This document shows, piece by piece, positions 54,601 to 64,000 of a stretch of DNA of 64,000 bases. The notes below the pieces were generated by a model. The model saw nothing but the letters and a program-made list of their open reading frames with translations. It was not told the origin of the DNA and did no database searches. Origin of the DNA: Patiria miniata. Taxonomy: Eukaryota; Echinodermata; Asteroidea; Valvatida; Asterinidae. The position numbers and the translations under genes were made by a program. Location of the stretch: positions 20,774,898-20,838,897 of the forward strand of contig NW_024037076.1 of assembly GCF_015706575.1 (NCBI RefSeq), in the 5' to 3' direction. Every line of letters begins with the position of its first letter. Position 1 is the stretch's first letter.

Positions 54601-55074
54601 CACAAAAACTAACAATTTAAAAGATTAAAAGTGTATAGAAATATCAAAACAGATAAGAAATAATAGAAAATAAGATCATATAAGATTATAACCGAATACA
54701 TGTAGATTATTTAATCATTAAATAAAAGAGACATGAACGGGTTTACAACTTTAACGATAAAACCGTGTATATGAAAAACACAATAGACAAAAGTGCAGAT
54801 TAAGACCTTAAATTTAAGAATAAAATCACAAAATAAATCCTACGTGTAAATATAAACGAAAAACGAAGTAAATAAATTTCAAATGATAAAGACAGTAAAA
54901 AGGAGGCCATTAACCTGCCCAAAAAAACCCCAAAAAAATAAAAACAATTTGATTCATCATTAGATCGTTTACTTACATTTGAACACACACCAAAGATTAC
55001 AAAGTTGTACATCACCTTTTAAATGACAAATAAGAGACTATTAATCATTCTAAAAAGTACAAATGATTGGAAAC

Positions 55075-55860
55075 ATTCCCGACCGTAACGTTTCAGCTTG
55101 CTTTTCAATGGCATAGTGGAATTACCAAAGCATATACATATAAATGAATACAAAAGCGAATATGCTTTATCATAACATCGACAATGTCCGCGTGTGACGA
55201 GTTTGCCGAAGCTAGGACAAAATTAATTAGAATCATACATTCCTGAAATACATTGCACTTATAATGAGATTTATCCATAGAAATTTGAAATTGAAATGAA
55301 CAGTTAAGCCAAAAGATATCGTTGGACGATATTTAGGTATAATTCCATCTTCGGTAATCGATAAAACCCTTACTTTTTGGTGTCATCATGTCTGTAAAGT
55401 AAAGAAAGTGAACGTGCACGCGACGAAGGAGTGTAAAAGTCGCCGCAACATTACACGCACTGTTGTGTTATAGTCAAGGAAATGCTTTTCTTCTTTTTTC
55501 TTTTTCGATTAAACCAAGTCTGTGAATGGTTTTAGAAATGTAGTATTTTGGGCTTTCTTCAATTCACAAACTAGATGGAAAGCATCATCACGTGGTTCCA
55601 TCTTTCAGCAAACAGTTACCTTTTGCTCTGCGTGTATATCTCTCGAAATATGAGTGGTTTAGAAGTGTTGACAACTACCGTTTAACGTAGGCCACTTAAC
55701 ATGCAAACGATGCTTAAATGTTTGAGTTGAGCTGTTGACTGTCGGTATGACGTCATAGGGCACATGGTCATGGTTTTTTTCGTTTTATTTGATCATTTGT
55801 TTTAATGCTCCTGTCATTCAATTTCGTTTGTGGCAAGCTGAAACGTAACGGAAATTTAAC
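55075..55860. repeat. Recurring intergenic block R, unit 5 copy, with CRE-like site
   Basis: The end repeats CCGTAACGTTTCAGCTTGC (55083-55101) and GCAAGCTGAAACGTAACGG (55833-55851) are inverted and differ by a one-base register. TGACGTCA is at 55748-55755. Confidence 0.6.
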
Positions 55861-55864
55861 AATG

Positions 55865-57440
55865 TGTTCATTATACAGGTGAATTAAATCAATTCAATTC
55901 AGTACAAAATGCTTTATTTATCCTTAAAAAGGCAATTACATATGGTTGGACAGCTTACTATAAAAAAACACTATAAGTAAGTAATTGCTAGTCGAATGTA
56001 TATATAACATTTTAAACAATGTACTTATGATCTAGATGAAAAAATGATGTAAACTTCTCTAAAAAAATATTCTTTATACTTGAAATACGATGATAAATGT
56101 ACACGTGATGACAAATAAAACAACATGACAAATACAATGATGGACTTTAAAAATGCAGATATCAATTATTTTAAAGTCTAACAACCACTGGAATAATGAC
56201 AACTGGAATAATGACAACTTCGTTAAGTTCTGTAATGACAAATATAATGAAATGACAAATAAAATGATAGACCTTTAAAAATACAAATAGGACTATCAAT
56301 TATTTAAAAGTGTAATAGCCACTGGAATGAATGAAAACTTCCTTCTGTTAGTTTTACGCGGAGGGCATCTGAGGCGGCGTCCTGATGGAAGAAACTGATG
56401 TTTTCAGAACATGATTTTCACTGGCTACGATAGAGTGGGCTTTCGAAGCACTTGTTCGCAGAACAGACTAAGGTCTTTCTAGGGCTCTCTGATGATTTTA
56501 GACCCAAGGTTAACAATCTTTTGCGAACTGTACTTATTCTTACCAATTAGGTTAAAATACCAGGAAGTACATGAAAAGCACAATACACTTTCAATGAATG
56601 ACTGATAAAAAAAAAGACTAAGAGTGTTTTGTCAACAGAAAAAAGTCTTCAATTTACGTAACAAATTTAAGCGTTGTTGGCATTTTTTTTGACAATAACA
56701 CATGTGTTTTCTTCCCATCTAAGCGTGTCATCAAATATGGTTTAACCCTAATCAGGCCGGGTTATTTTGACCACTCTCAGCCGGGGGGGGGCGGATTCAA
56801 GATCTCGCCATCGAGTGAAACTGAGTACATGCATAGAACAACTCATCATAAACACACCCAAGAAATTACATGACTAAAGGTCAAATGGCTTTAGAATTAT
56901 GACTAATTAATTATCCATATGTACGAATGGTAATTCTGCTCTGAGTACACGACGTATATGGGAAAATTCAGTTTTTTTAACGGTGCGTAGTGCCGGAAAA
57001 TTTTTCGCTACGCGGCAACCCCTGGTGCGCAAGGCTCGAGGCTAAAAAGTCATAACAGCTCGCGTCGGGAATTTTTTTTTTTAAGGCTATCGCGGAAAAG
57101 TTGAGGGGGGGGGGCGCTCCCGGCCCTTTTAGGGTTAAGGTATTTATATTCGGATACAATTTCAACTTCCTGGTCATGAATGAAAGTTTTCGAGGCACAG
57201 GTCACCATTGTTCTTTATATCAACAATAAGTTCCTTGGTTTTGAGTACATTTAATTCCATATAGGAATCATCACAACAGTAAAAAAAGTCTTGAAGAGTA
57301 TCGCCATACTTATTATTTGATCCAGAAAGGAGTGAAATCAAAGCACTGTCATCAGCAAATTTGACTAAAATTTATCGTCGTGGCTACTGTACAGGAGTGG
57401 TGATAAAACACACCGCCGTGGAGAGCCTGTATTAGTCACT
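55865..57440 (-). mobile_element. Rex1/CR1-like LINE remnant, copy 2
   Basis: Duplicate of 42540-44110 with the same motif order on the minus strand (VKFADD near 57340, LPSGRRLRCPPRKTNR near 56370) and the same interrupting MITE. Confidence 0.8.
56746..57134. mobile_element. TTAA MITE inside the LINE, copy 2
   Basis: Same ends and TTAA flanks (56742-56745 and 57135-57138) as 43406-43795; only homopolymer lengths and a few bases differ. Confidence 0.85.
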
Positions 57441-57984
57441 ATGACACTGGATACATGACCATTAACACTAAACTCCGTAAGGGCTCCCCAAAATTTTGTC
57501 TAGCCCCCCCCCCCCCCCCCGCAAAAAAAAATCCATGCAAAAAAAAAGGCAGTTGCCAATTTGAGAAGTTGACGTCACATGCGACCTGTCTCACGCCCAA
57601 AAACAATAGTCGTGAGAAGGGGGCATTTGTACACTATAAGTTATATAGTGTGCATGATTGTAGGATTTATCAGCGCTCCCCATTGAAAATGTGGTACAGC
57701 CCCCCCCCCCACCCCCATCTGTTGATTATGGGAGGCCTAAGTGTCCGGAAAAAAAACAAGTCTGAGTGCGGAGTTTCCCCACCGACACCACTTTTACTTT
57801 GTTTTTCTTCCTGTGGCCATAACGACCTATAGGAAGTTTAACAAGATAATAAAAAGTCTATTGTTTGATCTTGATCTTTTGACATATCAATTTTAACAAA
57901 ATACTCACTCAGTTTGTTGTGAGAAGTGCAAAGGGATGGATGTTGGGAACTACCCCCACTCACCCAAGTTCAATGAGAAGTTCA

Positions 57985-58973
57985 TCACGTTGTTTGCGTA
58001 CGAGTTCCAGAAGTCGACGCTTCCTCAAGGTGCATGAGACGTCTGCAAAATACCTCGCGCAGCCCCTTGCGGAATTGGCGATACTTGAAGGCGTAGATGA
58101 CCGGATTGACGCAGCAATTAGCGGCCACCATCGCTACAGAGAGCAGATAGTACCACTCGTCGAAGTTGAGCTTCCAGCCCAGATTGAACAAGAGATAGAT
58201 GGACTGGTTTGGTGTCCAGCACACCAGGAAGGTGATGAAGACGACCAAGAGCATCTTGAAGGTATTACGTCTAGCTCGGAGTAGGGACTCCATCATACCT
58301 TCTGGTTGGACGTTGCCGTCCGCGGTGGATGCTCCGGCAGCTGGACCTACGTTGGCCGGTGCGGTCCAACCCGGGCCGCTCCTCTCTTGAGCTCCACACT
58401 GATGCGAATGTACGCAAACAGCATCACTGACACTGGCACGATATACAGCAGAACGACTGACAAACAACCCATGACTTTGGACCAGTACACGGCATTCGAC
58501 ACGCACTTACCGTCTTGCACCTTGAAGATGGTAAGGGCGAAAGAGTTAGTAACGGTTACAAAGGTCCAACATGCCGCAATGACCACACCAACTTTCAGTC
58601 TTGGGTGGTTGGCGAAGGCTGCTTGGTACTTAAATGGGTGAACGATGGCGAAGTAGCGCTCCATAGTCAACGACAACAGATTGTACGTTGATATGACAAA
58701 CATGAGGAAGGATGCAAAGTTAGAGTACCAGACGTGACACACTACCCACCCAAAGGCGTTGTTGGGCATGGGGTCGGGTAGCGGGGCCTCGCTCTGCAGC
58801 AGAATCATTAATGAACCAAGAAGATCCACCACAGCTTGGTGGAAGATGAAGGCGTTGGTGCGAGTCTGCATCGATGAGACTCTACCGATGACAAGACAGA
58901 CGAGACTGTTGCCCAAGATGCCGACAATACCCACGATGGTCTTGAAGATACGCAGCCATAGAATCTCCTCCAT
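57985..58973 (-). pseudogene. Rhodopsin-class GPCR, array member 5, frameshifted
   Basis: Near-identical to GPCR4 from MEEILWLRIF through the TM5 region. A single C is missing at about 58362 (GGTGCGGTCC where GPCR4 has GGTGCCGGTCC), in the third-intracellular-loop codons. The upstream frame continues only to residue 208 with a novel end after VGPHRPT. TM6 and TM7 (CWTPNQ, NPVIY) remain open in the other frame from 58390 down to 57985. A product would lack TM6-7 and be non-signalling unless the base is a sequencing error. The intact flanks and otherwise unmutated codons indicate that the lesion is very recent or artefactual. The loop sequence just beside the deletion resembles GPCR1 rather than GPCR4. 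Confidence 0.88.
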
Positions 58974-59064
58974 GTTGGTTATTTGTTGTGCACTTAGACC
59001 CTTGCTAGAAAAATCATCAACCTCCTTTTGCGTCTGTATGCCGGGACGAGATGCGGCCCAGCCT

Positions 59065-59074
59065 CTTTTATATA
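59065..59074 (-). promoter_or_regulatory. TATA box of GPCR5
   Basis: TATATAAAAG on the minus strand, 92 bp upstream of the ATG, identical in context to GPCR4. Confidence 0.6.
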
Positions 59075-60503
59075 CTAAGCCACCTCATCAATAATTCATA
59101 TTCTTGCCCTTATTCAATTTGTAAAATACTGAATAGCTCCGAATGACGTATCTAAAAGGACCATTTCGAGGGAATTAACCCCTTTTCGCTCGAAAACATG
59201 TCTACCACGAAATGGTAGGATTTGAAAAGATCGTTAAAGACACGAAGATTTTATAGTAACTGCCAGGAGTATTGCTGGCAAAAATAGGTTTCTAGGTTAC
59301 AAGCTTGAGCCGGGGATACAAAAGTAGGCAATTACTTCCGAAGGCGTAGTTATTTTTGTCGAATGTAATAATGTTGATTTCTTTTTCCCCTGATAATCTG
59401 TTCCTCCAAAATTAATAAGTCCCGAACCAATTGAAGTTTTCAGGAACACTACTGACATCATAAATGTCGAGTCACACGGAAAGACGCACCCGTGTTAATT
59501 ACATAAAGTTGTTGCCATATAGTTTACTGATAAAAGGAGTATTCGAGGTCAGTCCCAAGTGAAGAAAATTAATGACAATTTTCAATTTACAGATGGAGAT
59601 GCTATTCTTTGCAACCGGCCTTATTTGATTGGTTTTTGCTGTCCTGCTTTATTAGAAAACATGAAGACTTTTTGTTATAATTAGAGTAGATTAGATTTCT
59701 TTATTGTCATGTGCAAATTACATGAAAAATGATTTCCCAGTGTACAATTAAAAATGTGTATACATACAATAATTTAAGATACTCGAAAAATATGACAAGG
59801 CCACAAATATAGGCCTATAGTGGTTCTTAGAATACTTTTATTTTTTCATGTATCATAAACAATATGTCCTTTATAAGATTCTTTCTTTCGATTAAAGGTC
59901 GATGTGAAGCAACTCTACATCCTTGAACACTCGGCCTTTTATTTTGTCCTTTACAATTAAAGCCTTATTTTGAGGCAATGTGCATTGAAAAACTGAAGCA
60001 TATTTGCATAAATTGTGGGGACTTCATGAGCAGGTCGAGTTTAATTGTGTTCTTTTCGACCGTCCAAGGAACCTTTTTTTATGTCGAAACAGTTCAGGTC
60101 AAAAGAATTCAATCCAATCAATCTCCATGAAAAGAAGCTCACCTTCATCGGTAATGCAAAATTTGTAACTTATATTTCTGAGCTTGGGAAGAAACCTCGT
60201 TCACTTCCGTTTTTTTGGCGTTCTGTATTCTCTGATCACCAAGTTCATGTAATTAACAGCCGCGGTAGGCGTAGGCCTTCGAGTCTCGACACAGAGACTG
60301 AAGACTTAAATTGGTCCGGGGCTCAACCAAGGTCCATAAAACTCATTCATTAAAGAGGACCTGATTTTCAGGGGGGGGGTGGGATTTGAAATGTATTGTG
60401 GTGAAATGGGTCATTTCTGATGAGTGTTGATCTTTAATTGGTTCGGGACTCAACCAAGGTCCTTAAAACTTGTTCATTTCAGGGGGACAATCTGCAATGT
60501 ATG

Positions 60504-60774
60504 CTTGGGCGTCGCGAAGGGGGGACAAGGGGGGGGGCGCTTCCCCCCCCCCCCCCCCCCGAAAAGAAAAAAAAAAAAAAAGGAAGAAGAAAAAATAGAA
60601 AAAAGAAATGAAAAAGCGGTGCGAAGTCATATTGGTGTAAATTCAAGGGGGGGGGGGAATGTCCCTGCCCCTTCTCATATAACTCATAAATCGAAAATAT
60701 GTTGAAAAATACAGGAATTTTTTGGGAAAAATATGTTTTGTCCCCCTCTAGAAAAAATCCTGGCGACACCCATG
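60504..60774. mobile_element. hAT-like MITE with 8-bp TSD, copy 2
   Basis: AATGTATG flanks both ends (60496-60503 and 60775-60782). Same insertion as 47163-47429; C- and G-runs have different lengths. Confidence 0.8.
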
Positions 60775-62224
60775 AATGTATGGTAAAATAGTTCATTTCT
60801 GATAGTTACACTTATGTGGGTTGATCGTTATCGTTATCATTTCTACAGTGCTCAACAAAGGGCTAACGTAATTATGGCCAACGCGCTGTAAAACCTTATA
60901 AAGGCTTTTTTTGGCATTTAATTATGCAAATAGCCTATCCATGACTGTACCAAACAAACAGGAAAGGAACAGGAACAAAGAACAGGAACAAAGGAACAAA
61001 CAGCCGGTTGAAGTTTTTTAGCTGCTTGTATAACTGAAATTCAAATTTTCATAAAAACAAGTCAGTTCTTTTAAATACTGTAAAAACATAAGCGTTTATG
61101 AGTTCAACACTATGTTTACTGTTCCTAATCCGAACCGTCCATGAAGCGTTTATAACTTTAACATTACGGTTTTCCTAAAACAGAACCGTTCACGAAACTG
61201 TTGAAAAAAAAGCGTTTATAATGTGTTCGAAAGTTAAACACTGGTGGGTTTTTTTTACAGTGAAGCCTCTTGCGACTTATCGGAGATGAAACATATGAAA
61301 TCGTCAAGAGTTTTAGTCATTGCAGTGATGGAGTACAATTTGAAGTCGAAGATCAATACAAATAAATGATCTCAGGATCATCCGACTCAGAACAGGCTTC
61401 GTGTTTGAGCTCCCGCGAATGAAATTTAGTCTATAACTACAGCTAAAACTAACGAAAGGATCTTTGAAAACGGAAACGGAAAGCAGTTCAAAACATGTGA
61501 TGTTAACAAAATAATACAGTAATTATTTTGAAATGTTTAAATTTAGAAACTGTGTAATGCTGACATTGTGTTTAATGCAGCTGAGTGGGGAAAGAAAACG
61601 TGCCGATGACGGAGTGCAAACATCGCCGCAAGATTACTCGAAATCCAGTTGTACCGAATTGCTTTTCTTCTATTTCGATTCAAACGAGGCTGTCAATGTA
61701 AAGAAATGTTATAGATATGTCCGGTATCAGGTTGCAGTTCCCAAGACAGTAAACCTTGAGGGATCTTTGGACTAAAAAATGTGGTTTGGGGCTTAATATT
61801 TAACACTCATTTCATATAAATGCGATGATCAATTTGTAGGTTCAATTACAAGGGGCTAAATTTCATTTCAATTGCATGCATTGTAAGTCATGAATGTGGC
61901 ATTCTAAAAATTGTATTTTTTTCCCCCGACAAATTCGTCTCATATGGAGATTGCCGATGTTCTGAAAAAGCAAATTCGATTGTTGTTTTCTACTCGATTT
62001 TATTTGTGGCAAGCTTAAATGTTACGAATTGAAATGTATTCAATCTTTTTGGCTGTATCTGAATGTTTCAGCTTATTCTGAAATATTTCTACTGTTCTTT
62101 TCCTCATCCTAAGAGGCTTATCTAAAATTATGAATGAATTTTTCAATTCATATGTATTAATACACAGTTGAACACAAATCCTTATTAAACCATACTTAAA
62201 TATATAAGCTTGTTCTCTTATTCA

Positions 62225-62312
62225 TGCTCAAAAGAGCACACAAAAACGCTCATAAAGAGCACAATACAAATGCTTATAAGAGCAAGATACAAATGCTCAT
62301 AAGAGCACAATA
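62225..62312. repeat. GCTC-AAAGAGCACA short tandem repeat, copy 2
   Basis: Counterpart of 48860-48932 with one more unit (AAGATACAAATGCTCATAAG). Confidence 0.65.
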
Positions 62313-62889
62313 TAAGGGACTCAAATTCAGTACCGACAAATGCAGTACTGTATGGCAAGATGTTACAAACAATGAAAGCCACTGGGATACCTGATGGGAA
62401 AAGCGCCCAAAAAGCTCACCATGGAGCAAAAGACTAACCAAAATCAGTCAAAAAGTGTGCGTAAAAGCTCCACCGGAGCACAAAGCCACAACGGGCTGTA
62501 ATAGTAAGGAGTTTTGCATATCAACCTGGAACCAGTTTATAAAAAACTGTAAGGGCTCCCCGGGTTCTGCAATATGTTTTGTTTTTGTCTGAGAAACCAA
62601 CGCACGACATAAGCTGGTGATTTTATTGCAGAGTGACCAGAAAAGGTTTATTGCTTACTCCTACAAATGGAAGAACTGAAAAGGGGCCTCACTGTAGGCC
62701 TCAAATGAATAAACATAAAAAAACGCTGAACAAGCACCTCTCGCCATGCTATATTTAGTTCACGTGTACCATGAAAACATGCATAATCTTACACTCTAAA
62801 ATAACCAATATCGATTTGAATGAAGAAAAGCAGAGTAGATTTGAAAGTACACGTACCTAATAAATTAGATCTTAATATGTAAATAGAGT

Positions 62890-63330
62890 CATAAGTATTC
62901 AGTACATTTCAATCCGTTACGTTTCAGCTTGCCACAAACAAAATTTAATGAAAGGAGCATTAAAACCAATGATCAAATAAACAGCAACAAACAAAATTGT
63001 GTTTTCTATAGACCGTGCTTGTGCCCTTTGGCGTCATACCGACAGACAACCGCTGAACATCTCAAACATTTACACATCTTTTGCATGTTAATGATTGGAC
63101 CACATAAAATGGTATATGTCTACACTTTTAAACCATTCATATTTCAAGAGATAATATACAGTGCAGAAGAGAACTGTTTGCTGAAAGATGGCACCACGTG
63201 ATGGTGCTTTCCATCTGGGAACAAAGCCCAAATAGTACATTTCTAAAACCTTTTACAGACTCGTTTTAATCGAAAAAGAAGAAAAGTAATTCCATAAATA
63301 TAACACTAGAATACAAGTAATCTTGCAGCG
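62890..63330. repeat. Reverse-complement copy of block R, unit 5
   Basis: Complement of about 31470-31870: CAATCCGTTACGTTTCAGCTTGCC, AGGAGCATTAAAACC, TTTGGCGTCATACCGACAG, GCACCACGTGATGGTGC and TTTTAATCGAAAAAGAAG. The CRE-like octamer is changed to TGGCGTCA. The corresponding part of unit 4 is truncated (49570-49760). Confidence 0.65.
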
Positions 63331-64000
63331 ACTTTTGCAGTCCTTCACCAAAAACAAAGAAAAATTGGGCAAAAATGGTGACTATTCAAAGCGGTTTTTT
63401 CCTGCGCCGTTGACAGCCATACTGGATTTCAAGCTAAAGTTGGTCACATGACCAAAAGTTAGGTTTCTATGACCATGAAATAAATAAGTTTGGGCAAATA
63501 TACAATATAACATGTTTTGACCGCCAAATGTGCAGATTGCCAATTTCATATAAAGAAGACCCGATTACCAATGTTTTGAAATGGGTTGCAAAGGCAACCA
63601 TGGACATACCACGGAATCGTTTTTATTTCTTTACCGTAATGCTCCTCATAAAATAGGAAAAGTCACCAAATTTTTACGACGGTCAGCCGAAGCTATCCTA
63701 ACCACACTGGTGAAGATTAATCTCTTTTGCAAAATGAGAAGGAAACGCACAGCATTGTGGGACTTCCGTCGTGATCAATACGCCAAAGAGTCTACCACGG
63801 GTGGCCATCAGCTTAACAATTATTTCCAATTAGTGCTAAAAGATATAAGAAGTAAGTAACCCCATTGACAAGGCGGTTGTTACGAAGGAGCAGCAGGGCT
63901 TCATGTGAAACAGGAGACTGGAAACTGAATGAAATGAATGGAAACTGACTTCGCGTAATTTGTTTTTCGTTCATTAGTGTTTCTATCAAACGCACGAACA
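63331..64000. other. End of window, no gene seen
   Basis: Part of the large duplication. The plus frame 63581-63859 is disrupted in copy 1 and shows no recognised domain. Confidence 0.4.

Larger units (their letters stand above)
54964..64000. repeat. 13.3-kb-period tandem segmental duplication, copy 2 (GPCR5)
   Basis: Collinear with 41628-50333 and running off the right edge. It differs from copy 1 by scattered substitutions, homopolymer lengths, the 1-bp deletion in GPCR5, an extra short-tandem unit near 62280, about 300 bp more sequence at 63110-63420, and a deletion at about 63922-63935 (copy 1 50173-50265). Confidence 0.9.

Noticed and set aside
1..64000. CRISPR array, phage or bacterial operon
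   Set aside because: No regular repeat-spacer structure, no ribosome-binding-site-led gene clusters. Nanos, LINEs, hAT elements and class A GPCRs identify an animal genome.

Overview
This is a eukaryotic, repeat-rich and intron-poor window. It most resembles an invertebrate deuterostome, probably an echinoderm. The evidence is a tandem array of intronless class A GPCR genes (lineage-specific expansions of this kind are known in sea urchins), a nanos relic with a Nanos-type zinc finger and a DYLGL N-terminal motif, several non-LTR retrotransposon clades, and many DNA-transposon derivatives with long G/C homopolymer cores. The taxon is inferred; nothing here names a species.

Layout. 1-16 kb has no convincing host gene. 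It holds a GGATC palindrome cluster, a composite TTAA-flanked element (2285-4919), terminal-inverted-repeat (TIR) elements at 5263-5886 and 8204-9100, a decayed LINE (9176-11744) carrying two TTAA-inserted MITEs, a fold-back element (12652-13900) and an interlocked inverted-repeat complex (14205-15651).

16.4-59 kb carries five paralogous GPCR genes, all on the minus strand: GPCR1 16450-17433, GPCR2 23339-24307, GPCR3 34391-35359, GPCR4 44656-45645, and GPCR5 57985-58973, which is broken by one base. The non-coding sequence around them is also duplicated. Units 2 and 3 are sisters: they share a degenerate tRNA-Ala about 1-1.2 kb upstream of the gene and lack a TATA box. Units 4 and 5 lie in a near-identical 13.3-kb tandem duplication (41628-50333+ and 54964-64000) that runs off the right edge. 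Units 1, 4 and 5 keep a TATA box about 95 bp before the ATG.

Between the receptors are transposons whose insertion sites are legible because duplicated empty sites or interrupted reading frames survive. Examples are a 9-bp-TSD element at 33545-34055, and a hAT element with a BED zinc finger (37785-39406) inside a LINE that probably sits inside a second LINE.

50.3-55 kb, between the two copies of the large duplication, holds a frameshifted nanos pseudogene (51556-52120). It also holds two fragments of a nanos 3' end, each followed 29 nt after the stop by a canonical histone-type 3' stem-loop. The working genes appear to be GPCR1-4; nearly everything else is mobile or duplicated DNA.
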